A DNA stretch of 44,025 nt from JACDAS01 sp046262415 (GCA_046262415.1 JBHEMU010000181.1:1-44025), one strand, 5' to 3'; shown: positions 22,884-31,767, counted from the first letter of the stretch. Program-made: numbers and translations. The notes: generated from the letters alone by a model not told the origin.

Positions 22884-23966
22884 CTAGGAAGCGGCGCCGG
22901 CCTCGACCGAGAGGACCGGCGGCAGGTTGGCGGCGGCCTCGACCCAGTCTGCGCCCTCGCTCGGGGAGGCGAACACCGATCCTCCCTGGGTGCCGAAGTA
23001 CACGCCGGTGGGGTCGAGGTCGTCGGAGGACATCCCCTCGCGGAGCACCGCCGACCAGGCCGGCTCCGGCAGGCCGTTCGAGGCCAGCGACCAGCTCGCG
23101 CCGCCGTCGTCCGTGCGGTAGACGCCCAGGCGCCCGTCGGACGTGACGCGGTTCTCGGCGCCCTCCTCGGGAATGACGAAGGCGGTGTCCGGCCGGCGTG
23201 GGTGCAGCGCGAGGCCGAAGCCGAAGCCGCTCGGGAGGCCGTTGCCGTCCAGTCGCTCCCAGCTGTCGCCGCGATTGTCGGAGCGGTAGACGCCGCAGTG
23301 GTTCTGCTGCCACAGCCGTTCCGGTCGCTGCGGGTGCAGGAGCAACTTGTGGACGCACTGCCCGACCTCGTGCTCGGCCTCGGGATCGGGGAGGAAGTCG
23401 GCGGCGACGCCCCTGTTCGCCGGCGCCCAGGTCTTGCCGCCGTCGTCCGTCCGGAAGGCGCCCGCAGCGGAGATGGCGACGTACATGCGCCGGGCCTCCT
23501 CGGGGTCGAGCTGGATCGAGTGGCAGCAGAGCCCGCCCGCGCCCGGATTCCACCGGTCGCGCGTCGGATGCTCGAGGATTCCCTTCACCGGCTCCCAGAC
23601 GGCCCCGCCGTCGTCGGAGCGGAAGAGCACGCCCGGGTCGCCGCCGAGCCAGAGCGTGTTCGGCTGGCTCTCGTGGCCGGGCTCGACGTGCCAGGCGGCC
23701 TCGAGCTTCAGCCCGCTCTCCTCCGGCAGGCCGAGCTGCTCGGAGCGTTCCCAGGTCTTGCCGACGTCTCGCGAGCGCTGGACGGTGGCGCCGTAGACCC
23801 AGTTGTTCGCCGCGGCGTACATCGTCCCGTCGCGGGGATCGAGGATCGCGTGGTAGACCGACCAGCCGGTCAGCAGAGGCCCCTCGAGCTGCCAGTCCCG
23901 GCGCGCCTCGTCCCCGCGCAGCAGGAACAGTCCCTTCCGGGTGCCGACGAGTAGCAGCACGCCCAC
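22884..23966 (-). CDS. BNR/sialidase-like beta-propeller protein
   Basis: A 360-aa protein built of repeated Asp-box motifs (SRDVGKTWE, SDDGGAVWE, TDDGGKTWA, SDNRGDSWE, TDDGGASWS and a degenerate SPSEGADWV). This indicates a six-bladed or larger propeller of the WD40/YVTN/BNR type, as in exo-sialidases and VPS10-like proteins. The N-terminus is LLLVGTRKGLFLLRGD with no signal peptide, so it is probably cytoplasmic. The catalytic Arg triad of sialidases is not evident. GTG 23966 has TAGGTT on the minus strand nine bases upstream. It forms an operon with the MoaD-like gene. Function unknown. Confidence 0.85.
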   Translation of the reverse strand: MGVLLLVGTRKGLFLLRGDEARRDWQLEGPLLTGWSVYHAILDPRDGTMYAAANNWVYGATVQRSRDVGKTWERSEQLGLPEESGLKLEAAWHVEPGHESQPNTLWLGGDPGVLFRSDDGGAVWEPVKGILEHPTRDRWNPGAGGLCCHSIQLDPEEARRMYVAISAAGAFRTDDGGKTWAPANRGVAADFLPDPEAEHEVGQCVHKLLLHPQRPERLWQQNHCGVYRSDNRGDSWERLDGNGLPSGFGFGLALHPRRPDTAFVIPEEGAENRVTSDGRLGVYRTDDGGASWSLASNGLPEPAWSAVLREGMSSDDLDPTGVYFGTQGGSVFASPSEGADWVEAAANLPPVLSVEAGAAS

Positions 23967-24030
23967 GCGGGGAAGAACCTATCGGTTCGCCGCGTTGCGA
24001 CCTAGGACGATACGACTCGAAGGAGGATCG

Positions 24031-24435
24031 ATGGCGACCCTGACCGACAAGCAGAGAGCGTTTCTCACGGAGCCCTACGTCGGCGTGGCGACGACGCTGC
24101 GGGACGACGGCTCGCCGCACTCCACCGTCGTCTGGGTGGACGTCCCCGACGAGGGCGGCATCGGCTTCAACACGGCCCGGGGCCGGGCGAAGGAGCGCCA
24201 CCTGAAGAAGGATCCTCGCGTCTCGCTGCTCGTGGTCGATCCGCAGAACCCGTACCGGTGGGTGGCGGTCTCGGGCCGCGGCGAGCTCGTCGACGAGGGA
24301 TCCGACGAGCAGATCGACCGGCTGGCGAAGGTGTACCTGGGCAAGGACACGTACCCGTGGCGCTCGGCCGAGGAGCAGCGCGTGTCCGTGCGGATCACGC
24401 CGGAGCAGGTCGACTCGGCGGGCTTCGACGACTAG
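24031..24435 (+). CDS. PPOX-class F420- or FMN-binding split-barrel protein
   Basis: A 134-aa member of the pyridoxamine-phosphate-oxidase-like split beta-barrel family, whose actinobacterial members usually bind F420 or FMN and reduce small substrates. It contains FLTEPYVGVATTLRDDGSPH, VWVDV and HLKKDPRVSLLVVDPQNPYR, the classical order for the F420-dependent TIGR03618-like group. A perfect AAGGAGG precedes ATG 24031 by seven bases, so the upstream open frame (from 23941) is not used. The stop TAG is followed directly by the GTG of the YyaL-type gene, implying coupling. The presence of fbiC 3.6 kb downstream supports F420 use. Confidence 0.87.
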   Translation: MATLTDKQRAFLTEPYVGVATTLRDDGSPHSTVVWVDVPDEGGIGFNTARGRAKERHLKKDPRVSLLVVDPQNPYRWVAVSGRGELVDEGSDEQIDRLAKVYLGKDTYPWRSAEEQRVSVRITPEQVDSAGFDD

Positions 24436-26370
24436 GTGAATCGCCTCGGGAACGAGACGAGCCCGTACCTGCTCCAGCACGCCGACAACCCGGTCGACTG
24501 GCACCCGTGGGGGGAGGAGGCGCTCGAGCGCGCACGGGCGGAGGACCGGCCGATCCTGCTCTCGATCGGCTACGCGGCCTGCCACTGGTGCCACGTGATG
24601 GAGCACGAGTCGTTCGAGGACGCCGGGACGGCCGCGCTGATGAACGAGCTGTTCGTGAACGTCAAGGTCGACCGCGAGGAGCGGCCCGATCTCGACTCGA
24701 TCTACATGGACGCGGTCGTCGCGCTGACCGGTCACGGGGGCTGGCCGATGACCGTCTTCCTCACCCCCGAGGGAGAGCCCTTCTACGGCGGCACCTACTA
24801 CCCGCCGGAGCCGAAGCACGGGCTGCCCAGCTTCCGCCAGGTGCTCGAGGCGGTCGCCGGCGCCTACCGGGAGCGGCGCGCGGACGTGGCCCGTTCCGCG
24901 AGGGAGCTGGTGGAGGCCGTCCGCCGCGGCAGCGAGGCGGCCCCCTCACGCGACCCGCTGACGGAGAGCATCCTGCGGGACGCGGTCCGGGCGCTGCGGA
25001 CGCAGTTCGACACGCGCTGGGGCGGCTTCGGCCGGGCGCCCAAGTTCCCGCCCGCGTCGGCGCTCGAGTTCCTGCTGCGGATGCACCGCCGGGGCGACGA
25101 GGACGCCCTCGCACTCGTCACGCAGACGCTCGACGGCATGGCCGCCGGCGGCATGTACGACCTCGTCGGCGGCGGGTTCCACCGGTACTCCGTCGACGAC
25201 CGCTGGCTCGTGCCGCACTTCGAGAAGATGCTCTACGACAACGCGCAGCTGGCGTCGACGTACCTCCACGCCTGGGTGGTGACCGGGCAGGAGCGCTACC
25301 GGACGGTCGCCGAGCGGACGCTGGAGTACGTGCTGCGCGAGCTCTCGCTGCCCGGGGGCGGATTCGCCTCCTCCCAGGACGCCGACACGGAGGGGGTCGA
25401 GGGGCTCACCTTCACGTGGACTGCCGCTGAGCTGGCGGCGGCCGCCGGTCCGGGCCACGAGAGCCTGCTGCAGCCGTTCGAGCACGGGCGCTCGGTGGTC
25501 CGCGGCGAGCTGGACGAGGATCTGCGCTCCCGCTTGCTCGAGGCGCGCGAGCGCCGGCCGAAGCCCGCCCGCGACGACAAGGCGATCGCCGCCTGGAACG
25601 GGCTGCTGCTGGCGGCTCTCGCCGAGGCGGGGCGCCGCCTCGAGCGTGACGACCTGCTCGCGGCCGCGCGCCGGCTGGCCGAGTTCCTGCTCGGGCCGCT
25701 CTCGGACGCCGAGGGGCGCCTGCTCCGGAGCTTCCGCGCCGGCCGGGCCAAGACGGCGGCGTACCTCGAGGACTACGCGGACGTCGCCAACGGACTGATC
25801 GAGCTCCACGTCGCCACCGGCGAGCTGCGCTGGCTCGAGGAGGCGCACCGGCTCGCGCAACTCGCCGTGACGCTCTTCGCGGACGAGGACCGCGGCGGTT
25901 TCTTCATGACGGCCTCCGACGCGGAGAAGCTCGTCGCGCGGAAGAAGGACTTCGACGACCACCCGACGCCCTCCGGCAACTCGATGCTCGCCTCGGCGCT
26001 GTTGCGGCTCGGCCGCATCCACGGAGACGAGGAGCTCGAGCGGCGCGCGGTGTCGGTGTTTCGTCTCGTCCACCGGGGCCTTGCGAGCGCCCCATCCGCC
26101 TTCGGGCACGCCCTCTGCGCGCTCGACCTCCACTTCTCCGCGCCGCGCGAGCTCGCGATCGTGGGCCCGCCGACGAGCCGGGTGGCCCGGGCGGCGCTCG
26201 CCGGCTTCGATCCGACCACCGTCGTCGCCGTCTCGGCCGGGGCACAGGACGAGGCGGCGCAGCGGATTCCGCTGCTCGCCGGCAAGGACCTCGTCGACGG
26301 CCGACCCGCGGTGTACGTGTGCGAGCGCTTCGCCTGCCGCCGGCCTGCGACCGACCCGGGCGAGCTCTAG
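24436..26370 (+). CDS. YyaL/SSP411-type protein (N-terminal thioredoxin-fold, DUF255)
   Basis: A 644-aa protein of the YyaL/spermatogenesis-associated 20 family. The thioredoxin-like N-terminal domain holds NETSPYLLQHADNPVDW and the CHWCH motif (C49/C52), then VDREERPDLD, GHGGWPMTVFLTP and GGTYYPP. The remainder forms an alpha-barrel of the six-hairpin type with FGRAPKFPP, LVGGGFHRYSVD, PHFEKMLYDNAQL and SSQDADTEG. The start is GTG 24436, immediately after the stop of the split-barrel gene. The family is widespread but biochemically undefined; redox or cellobiose-epimerase-like roles have been proposed. The motif set is complete. Confidence 0.9.
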   Translation: MNRLGNETSPYLLQHADNPVDWHPWGEEALERARAEDRPILLSIGYAACHWCHVMEHESFEDAGTAALMNELFVNVKVDREERPDLDSIYMDAVVALTGHGGWPMTVFLTPEGEPFYGGTYYPPEPKHGLPSFRQVLEAVAGAYRERRADVARSARELVEAVRRGSEAAPSRDPLTESILRDAVRALRTQFDTRWGGFGRAPKFPPASALEFLLRMHRRGDEDALALVTQTLDGMAAGGMYDLVGGGFHRYSVDDRWLVPHFEKMLYDNAQLASTYLHAWVVTGQERYRTVAERTLEYVLRELSLPGGGFASSQDADTEGVEGLTFTWTAAELAAAAGPGHESLLQPFEHGRSVVRGELDEDLRSRLLEARERRPKPARDDKAIAAWNGLLLAALAEAGRRLERDDLLAAARRLAEFLLGPLSDAEGRLLRSFRAGRAKTAAYLEDYADVANGLIELHVATGELRWLEEAHRLAQLAVTLFADEDRGGFFMTASDAEKLVARKKDFDDHPTPSGNSMLASALLRLGRIHGDEELERRAVSVFRLVHRGLASAPSAFGHALCALDLHFSAPRELAIVGPPTSRVARAALAGFDPTTVVAVSAGAQDEAAQRIPLLAGKDLVDGRPAVYVCERFACRRPATDPGEL

Positions 26371-26371
26371 G

Positions 26372-26806
26372 CTAGGCGGGCGCGCCCGCGGGCGCCGGCA
26401 TCGCGCCGAGCTGCTGCATCAGTGCGACCGAGTCCGTCACGCCCCAGTGCTCGGTCGCCATCCCGTTGCGGAAACGGATGATGTCGATCGTCTGGACGTC
26501 CACCTGCTTGCCGGTCGCGGGCATGCCCATGAACTCACCCTGCTGCGTGCCGGTCATCCTCACGCGCGCCACGACCGTGTCGCCCTCGGCGATCAGCTGC
26601 TCGGGCTCCATGTGCAGGTCGGGAAATGCCCGCCTGAGCAGGGCGAAGAACTCCTTCACGCCCTCCCGGCCCTCTCCCGACAGGCCCGGGAACTGCTCGT
26701 GCTCGACGAAGTCGGGCGCGATCAGGTCGTCGATCAGGTCGACGTTCCAGCCGTTGACGACATCCTCGTAGAAGCGCCGCATCTGCGCCTTGTTGTGCTC
26801 GATCAT
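26372..26806 (-). CDS. SnoaL-like polyketide-cyclase/ester-cyclase family protein
   Basis: A 144-aa protein with the SnoaL/NTF2-like fold: MRRFYEDVVNGWNVDLIDDL, APDFVEHEQFPG, FPDLHMEPEQLIAEGDTVV, VRMTGTQQGEFMGMPATGKQ, and IDIIRFRNGMATEHWGVTD. These match small uncharacterised ester-cyclase-like proteins. ATG 26806 has GGGAGG six bases upstream; the open frame to 26983 is not used. It converges on the YyaL gene with one base between stops and is divergent from the binding-protein gene. Substrate unknown. Confidence 0.88.
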   Translation of the reverse strand: MIEHNKAQMRRFYEDVVNGWNVDLIDDLIAPDFVEHEQFPGLSGEGREGVKEFFALLRRAFPDLHMEPEQLIAEGDTVVARVRMTGTQQGEFMGMPATGKQVDVQTIDIIRFRNGMATEHWGVTDSVALMQQLGAMPAPAGAPA

Positions 26807-26842
26807 CGCTTCCCTCCCGAGTGGTGACAGCAGGATCGACTC

Positions 26843-26848
26843 TACGCT
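26843..26848 (+). promoter_or_regulatory. -10 element for the Liv-type binding protein
   Basis: TACGCT lies seven bases before ATG 26856, and no Shine-Dalgarno lies between. This suggests a leaderless transcript and fixes the start at 26856 rather than 26790. Confidence 0.5.
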
Positions 26849-26855
26849 AGAACGG

Positions 26856-28037
26856 ATGAGGCGCGCGACGATTTCGCTGCTCGTCCTCGCCGCCGCGGCC
26901 GCCGCCGGAGCGGGCGCCCGGGCGGCGTCCGACCCGGGTGTCACGGCGAGCACGATCCTGATCGGCGGCACGGCTCCGCTCACGGGCGCCGCCTCAGACG
27001 CGGCGCGGGCCCGCGGTGCGGCGGCCTATCTCAGGTGGGTGAATGCCCGCGGCGGCATCGACGGGCGCAGGGTCGTCTACCGCGTGGTCGACGACCGCGG
27101 CAGCCCGCTCGGGACGGTTCGGGCCGTCGAGCGGCTCGTGGAACGCGATCGGGTCTTCGCCCTCTTCAACCTGCCGGGCACCGCCGCCAACCTCGCCGTC
27201 CGCGCCTTCCTCAACGAGCGGAAGGTGCCGCAGCTCTTCGTCGGGAGCGGTCACTCGGCCTGGGGCAGCCAGTCGAGGCGCTACCCCTACACCGTCGGCT
27301 ACGGGCCGAGCCACTTCGCCGAGGGGGCCGTCTACGGGCGGAGGCTCGCGCGCACGAGCCCGGGCGCGAGGATCGCCGTCCTCTACCGCGACGACGAGGA
27401 TGGCCAGGACCTGCTGAACGGCCTCAGGCGCGGGCTCGGCCGCAGCGCCGGCCGGATCGTCGAGGCAGTGGGCCACGATCCGGCGGCGACGAGCGTCGGC
27501 CGCGAGGTGGCGGAGCTGCGGGCGGCGGGCGCCGACGCGCTGGTCGTCCTCGCTTCGGGCAGGCTCGCCGGCCAGGCTGTGAGCCGGGCGCGGCGGCTCG
27601 GCTGGAGGCCGCAGGTCTACGTGGACGCCACCTCCGCCGGTGCCGCGGCGCGCGCCGGAGCGGCCGGGGCGATCTCGGCCGCGTACGTGAAGGACCCGGC
27701 CGATCCCTCCTGGTCCGGCGACCCGGGGCTCGAGCTCTACGAGCAGGTCATGGCCAGGTACCTGCCCGGCGCGAACGCCCGGGACGCGGGGTACGTCGCG
27801 GGCATGGCCGCCGCCTTCACGCTCGTGACGACCCTCGACCTCGCCGGCGGCAACCTGACCCGCCAATCCGTGCTGAAGGCGACGGCGAACCTCCGCCAGG
27901 CGAACAACCCGTTTCTCCTCCCCGGCATCGTGGTCAGGGCCGGCCCGAACGACCGCTTTCCGATCGAGCAGCTGCAGCTACGGCGCTGGAACGGCGCCCG
28001 CTGGGTCCGGTTCGGAGGGCTCATCGCGGCTGAGTAA
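26856..28037 (+). CDS. ABC transporter substrate-binding protein, branched-chain amino-acid (LivJ) type
   Basis: A 393-aa secreted type I periplasmic-binding fold protein. The signal peptide is MRRATISLLVLAAAAAAGAG, with no lipobox. The mature part has ILIGGTAPLTGAASD, AYLRWVNARGGIDGRRV, AVERLVERDRVFALF, LFVGSGHSAWG, RIAVLYRDDEDG, and a late YVAGMAAAFTLVTTLD, all typical of LivJ/AmiC-like receptors. No liv permease or ATPase genes are nearby, so it may serve a distant transporter. It ends ten bases before fbiC, and the fbiC -10 overlaps its stop codon. The ligand cannot be told. Confidence 0.9.
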   Translation: MRRATISLLVLAAAAAAGAGARAASDPGVTASTILIGGTAPLTGAASDAARARGAAAYLRWVNARGGIDGRRVVYRVVDDRGSPLGTVRAVERLVERDRVFALFNLPGTAANLAVRAFLNERKVPQLFVGSGHSAWGSQSRRYPYTVGYGPSHFAEGAVYGRRLARTSPGARIAVLYRDDEDGQDLLNGLRRGLGRSAGRIVEAVGHDPAATSVGREVAELRAAGADALVVLASGRLAGQAVSRARRLGWRPQVYVDATSAGAAARAGAAGAISAAYVKDPADPSWSGDPGLELYEQVMARYLPGANARDAGYVAGMAAAFTLVTTLDLAGGNLTRQSVLKATANLRQANNPFLLPGIVVRAGPNDRFPIEQLQLRRWNGARWVRFGGLIAAE

Positions 28038-28040
28038 GCT
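28035..28040 (+). promoter_or_regulatory. -10 element for fbiC
   Basis: TAAGCT overlaps the TAA stop of the preceding gene and lies exactly six bases before ATG 28047. This is a leaderless arrangement. Confidence 0.5.
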
Positions 28041-28046
28041 GCGGCG

Positions 28047-30431
28047 ATGGACGCCTCGGACCTCGTCGACGCGCCGGTCGACGAGCTCTGCGCGGAGGCG
28101 CGGCGGTTGCGGGAGCGGGGGAAGGGGTCGCTCGTCACCTACTCGCCGAAAGTCTTCGTGCCGCTGACGAAGCTCTGCCGCGACGTCTGCGGCTACTGCA
28201 CGTTCGCGCACCCCCCGCGCCGCGGCGAGCGCGCCTACCTCACGCCGGAGGAGGTCCTCGACGTCGCCCGGGCGGGGGCCTCGGCGGGCTGTCACGAGGC
28301 GCTCTTCACGCTCGGCGACAAGCCCGAGCTGCGCTACCGGGTCGCGCGGGAGGAGCTGCGAACGCTCGGGTGCGAGACGACCCTCGAGTACCTGGCGCGG
28401 ACGGCGAGGCTGGTCCTCGACGAGACGGGCCTGCTGCCGCACCTGAATCCGGGCGTCCTGACCCGGGCGGACGTGCGCGCCCTGAGGGCGGTGAGCGTCT
28501 CGCAGGGGTTGATGCTCGAAGGGGTGGCGCCGGCTCTCGCCGCGCGGGGCGGGCCGCACTTCGGGTCGCCGGACAAGCTCCCGGGGCGCCGGCTGGAGAC
28601 GCTCGAGGCCGCGGGCGCCGAGCGGGTCCCGTTCACCACCGGGATCCTGATCGGGATCGGCGAGACCCGGATGGAGCGGATCGAAGCCCTGCTCGCGATC
28701 CGTGCCGCCGGCGAACGATACGGCCACGTCCAGGAGGTGATCGTCCAGAACTTCCGGGCGAAGCCCGGGACGCGGATGGCGGGCCATCCGGAGCCCTCGT
28801 TCGAGGAGCTGCTGTGGACGGCCGCGGCGGCCCGGATCCTGCTCGGCCGGGCCTGGAACATCCAGGCCCCGCCGAACCTGAGCTACGACCGCTACCCGGA
28901 GCTGCTCGACGCCGGCATCAACGACTGGGGCGGGATCTCGCCGGTGACCGTCGACCACGTCAATCCCGAGGCCGCGTGGCCCGACGTCGAGCTCCTGCGG
29001 CGAGCGACCGAGGACCGGGGACTCGAGCTGGCGCCGCGGCTCGCGGTCTACCCGGAGTACCTGACCCAGCCGGGGATGTGGCTCGACGCCGCCGTTCTGC
29101 CCTTCGCGCTGCGCCGCGCCGACGCGGACGGGCTCGGGCGCGAGGACGGCTGGACCGCCGGCGCGTCGCGGGCCGCGCCTCCCCTGGCCCCGTCACGGGG
29201 ATGCGCGACCCCGCCCGTCGCGGCCGCGCTGGCGAAGGTGCGCGAGGAGGTGGAGCTCGACGAGGCGGACGTGGAGGCGCTCTTCCGCGCCCGGGGCCCC
29301 TCCCTCGGGGCGGTGCTGCGCGCGGCGGACGCCGTGCGCCGCGAGGCCTGCGGGGACACGGTCAGCTACGTCGTCACCCGCAACGTCAACTACACGAACG
29401 TCTGCTACTTCCGCTGCGGGTTCTGCGCCTTCTCGAAGGGCAAGCTGGCCGCGAACCTGCGCGGGCCGGCCTACCTCGTCCCGCTGGAGGAGATCGTCCG
29501 ACGCTGCCGCGAGGCCTGGGCGCGGGGCGCGGTCGAGGTCTGCCTGCAGGGCGGAATCCACCCGGCCTTCACGGGCGACTACTACGTCGAGGTCTGCGAG
29601 GCGGTGAAGCGCGAGGTGCCGGGCCTGCACGTCCACGCCTTCTCCGCGCTGGAGGTGTGGCAGGGTGCCGCGACGCTCGGCGTGCCGCTGGCCGCGTACC
29701 TCGCCCGGCTCCGCGACGCCGGCCTCGCGTCGCTCCCCGGCACCGCCGCGGAGATCCTGGACGACGAGGTGCGCCGCGTCATCTGCCCGGACAAGGTCTC
29801 GACCGCGCAGTGGCTCCACGTGCACGAGACCGCCCACGGCGCCGGCCTGCGCTCGACGAGCACGATCATGTTCGGCCACGTCGAGGGGCCGCGGAGCTGG
29901 GCCCGTCACCTGCTCGCGGTGCGCGACCTGCAGCGGCGGACGGGCGGGCTGACCGAGTTCGTCCCGCTGCCGTTCGTCCACATGGAGGCCCCGATCTTCC
30001 TCAAGGGACGGGCGCGGCCGGGCCCGACGTTCCGGGAGGCCCTGCTCATGCACGCCGTGTCCCGGCTGGCACTGCATCCGTGGATCACGAACGTGCAGGC
30101 CTCCTGGGTCAAGCTCGGGGTCGAGGGGGCGCAGGCCGCCCTGCGCGCGGGGTGCAACGACCTTGGCGGGACGCTCATGAACGAGTCGATCTCCCGGGCG
30201 GCCGGGGCCGCACACGGCCAGGAGCTCGGGCCCGAGGCGATGGAGGCGGCGATCCGCGCGGCCGGCCGGACGCCGCGGCAGCGGACGACGCTCTACGGCA
30301 CGCCGGACCCCGAGCGCACGCGGCTGTCCTTCGGCGCGGCTCCGGTCGTCGAGCCCGTCAACCCCCGCGTCCGTGATGCGGATCTGCCCGTCCCGCCGCG
30401 GCTGGTGCGGCCCGGGCTCGTCCCCGCGTGA
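28047..30431 (+). CDS. fbiC: FbiC: 7,8-didemethyl-8-hydroxy-5-deazariboflavin synthase (CofG-CofH fusion)
   Basis: Bifunctional radical-SAM enzyme of 794 aa that makes FO, the chromophore of coenzyme F420, from tyrosine and 5-amino-6-ribitylaminouracil. The N-terminal CofG half has CRDVCGYC (C44, C48, C51). The C-terminal CofH half has CYFRCGFC (C453, C457, C460), LQGGIHPAFTGDYY, FSALEV and LPFVHMEAPIF. A degenerate linker lies around residues 360-400. The fused form is typical of actinobacteria. It overlaps the following M20 peptidase gene by four bases. Other F420 genes (cofC, cofD, cofE) are not in the window. Both clusters are intact, so it is expected to be active. Confidence 0.97.
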   Translation: MDASDLVDAPVDELCAEARRLRERGKGSLVTYSPKVFVPLTKLCRDVCGYCTFAHPPRRGERAYLTPEEVLDVARAGASAGCHEALFTLGDKPELRYRVAREELRTLGCETTLEYLARTARLVLDETGLLPHLNPGVLTRADVRALRAVSVSQGLMLEGVAPALAARGGPHFGSPDKLPGRRLETLEAAGAERVPFTTGILIGIGETRMERIEALLAIRAAGERYGHVQEVIVQNFRAKPGTRMAGHPEPSFEELLWTAAAARILLGRAWNIQAPPNLSYDRYPELLDAGINDWGGISPVTVDHVNPEAAWPDVELLRRATEDRGLELAPRLAVYPEYLTQPGMWLDAAVLPFALRRADADGLGREDGWTAGASRAAPPLAPSRGCATPPVAAALAKVREEVELDEADVEALFRARGPSLGAVLRAADAVRREACGDTVSYVVTRNVNYTNVCYFRCGFCAFSKGKLAANLRGPAYLVPLEEIVRRCREAWARGAVEVCLQGGIHPAFTGDYYVEVCEAVKREVPGLHVHAFSALEVWQGAATLGVPLAAYLARLRDAGLASLPGTAAEILDDEVRRVICPDKVSTAQWLHVHETAHGAGLRSTSTIMFGHVEGPRSWARHLLAVRDLQRRTGGLTEFVPLPFVHMEAPIFLKGRARPGPTFREALLMHAVSRLALHPWITNVQASWVKLGVEGAQAALRAGCNDLGGTLMNESISRAAGAAHGQELGPEAMEAAIRAAGRTPRQRTTLYGTPDPERTRLSFGAAPVVEPVNPRVRDADLPVPPRLVRPGLVPA

Positions 30432-31546
30432 CGCCGCTCGTCGAGCTGCTCGCCGGGCTCGTGGCGATCGACTCGGTCAACCCGGATGTCGTCGCCGGCG
30501 GAGCCGGCGAGGCCGAGATCGCCGCGTTCGTGGCGCGCTGGTGCGATCGGGCCGGGTTGCAGGTGGAGCTGTACGAGCCCGCGCCGGGCCGGCCGAACGT
30601 GATCGCGCTCGCGCGCGGCAGCGGCGGCGGCCGCACGCTGCTCCTGAACGCGCACATGGACACGGTCGGCGTCGCCGGCATGGCGCATCCGCACGAGCCG
30701 CGGGTCGAAGACGGGCGGCTGTACGGGCGGGGCGCCTTCGACATGAAGGCCGGACTGGCGGCGATCATGATCGCCGCGGCCGCCGCCGCCGAGCGGGGCC
30801 TGCGCGGCGACGTGATCGTCACGGCCGTCGCCGACGAGGAGTTCCGCAGCCTCGGCACCGAGTCGATCGCCGGGCGGCTGCACGCCGACGCCGCGATCGT
30901 GACGGAGCCGACGGGCCTGCGGCTGTGCCTGGCCCACAAGGGCTTCGTCGCGCTCGAGGCGGAGACGATCGGGCGCGCCGCGCACGGATCCCGGCCCGAC
31001 CTCGGCATCGACGCGATCGCGAAGATGGGCCGCGTCCTCACCGGCCTCGAGCAGCTCGACCGCACCCTCCGCGCCTCGCCGACGCACCCGCTGCTGGGGT
31101 CGGGCTCCCTGCACGCCTCCCTGATCCAGGGCGGGCAGGAGTTCTCCAGCTACCCGGAGCGCTGCCTGCTGAGCGCCGAGCGGCGCACCGTCCCCGGCGA
31201 GACTCCGGAGCTCGTGCTCGCGGAGCTGCAGGCGGTCCTGGACGCCGCGGCTTCGGGCGATCCCGACTTCCTCGGATCGGCGCGGATCGTCTTCTCCCGC
31301 TCGCCCCTCGAGGTCTCCGAGGACGAGCCGATCGCGCAGCTTCTGCGCCGGCACGCCGGCGATCCCCAGGTGATCGGCGAGCCGTACTGGACCGACGCGG
31401 CCCTCCTCGCCGATGCCGGCATTCCCATCGTGATCTACGGGCCCGGCGGCGAGGGCGCGCACGCGGTCGTCGAGTGGGTCGACCTCGAGCAGGCGCAGCG
31501 CTGCGCCGACGTGCTCCTGGCGACCGCGGTCGAGTTCTGCTCGTGA
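30428..31546 (+). CDS. M20 family metallopeptidase (ArgE/DapE/ACY1-like)
   Basis: A 372-aa zinc amidohydrolase/peptidase. Metal and catalytic residues are visible: H76 and D78 in LLNAHMDTVG, D105 in GRGAFDMKAGLA, and the E137/E138 pair in VADEEFRSLGTE. E158 in IVTEPTGLRL and the C-terminal GPGGEGAHAVVEWVD with the last His follow. A lid domain (GFVALEAETIGRAAHGS) sits in the middle. Start GTG 30428 overlaps the fbiC stop (GTGA), so it is coupled to F420 synthesis in position, although no functional link is known. Acetylornithine, succinyl-DAP or another N-acyl amino acid are all possible substrates. Confidence 0.9.
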   Translation: MTPLVELLAGLVAIDSVNPDVVAGGAGEAEIAAFVARWCDRAGLQVELYEPAPGRPNVIALARGSGGGRTLLLNAHMDTVGVAGMAHPHEPRVEDGRLYGRGAFDMKAGLAAIMIAAAAAAERGLRGDVIVTAVADEEFRSLGTESIAGRLHADAAIVTEPTGLRLCLAHKGFVALEAETIGRAAHGSRPDLGIDAIAKMGRVLTGLEQLDRTLRASPTHPLLGSGSLHASLIQGGQEFSSYPERCLLSAERRTVPGETPELVLAELQAVLDAAASGDPDFLGSARIVFSRSPLEVSEDEPIAQLLRRHAGDPQVIGEPYWTDAALLADAGIPIVIYGPGGEGAHAVVEWVDLEQAQRCADVLLATAVEFCS

Positions 31547-31578
31547 CCCGTAGGCTTGGACGCGCGCGCGGCTGCAGC

Positions 31579-31584
31579 GATAAT
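31579..31584 (+). promoter_or_regulatory. -10 element for the small membrane protein
   Basis: GATAAT lies six bases before ATG 31591, matching the leaderless spacing seen elsewhere in the window. Confidence 0.45.
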
Positions 31585-31590
31585 GCCGAT

Positions 31591-31767
31591 ATGACCCTGG
31601 CGATTCGGGCCGTCTACGCTGCCGCCGTCACGCTCGTGTTCGCGGTCCTGCTGGCCCGCGGCGAACCGGGTGGAGCGATCGCCGTCCTCGTCGGCGGGAC
31701 GCTGCTGAGACGAGCCGCGGACGACGGGCGGCTGCTGCGTCTCGTCCACCGCTTCAAGCCCATCTGA
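31591..31767 (+). CDS. Small membrane protein (58 aa)
   Basis: A short product starting MTLAIRAVYAAAVTLVFAVL, with two hydrophobic stretches (about residues 5-22 and 27-40) split by GEPGG. It ends in a basic segment LLRLVHRFKPI. It lies 44 bases after the M20 gene with its own GATAAT six bases before ATG, which supports its being a real gene. No known family is recognised. Confidence 0.55.
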   Translation: MTLAIRAVYAAAVTLVFAVLLARGEPGGAIAVLVGGTLLRRAADDGRLLRLVHRFKPI

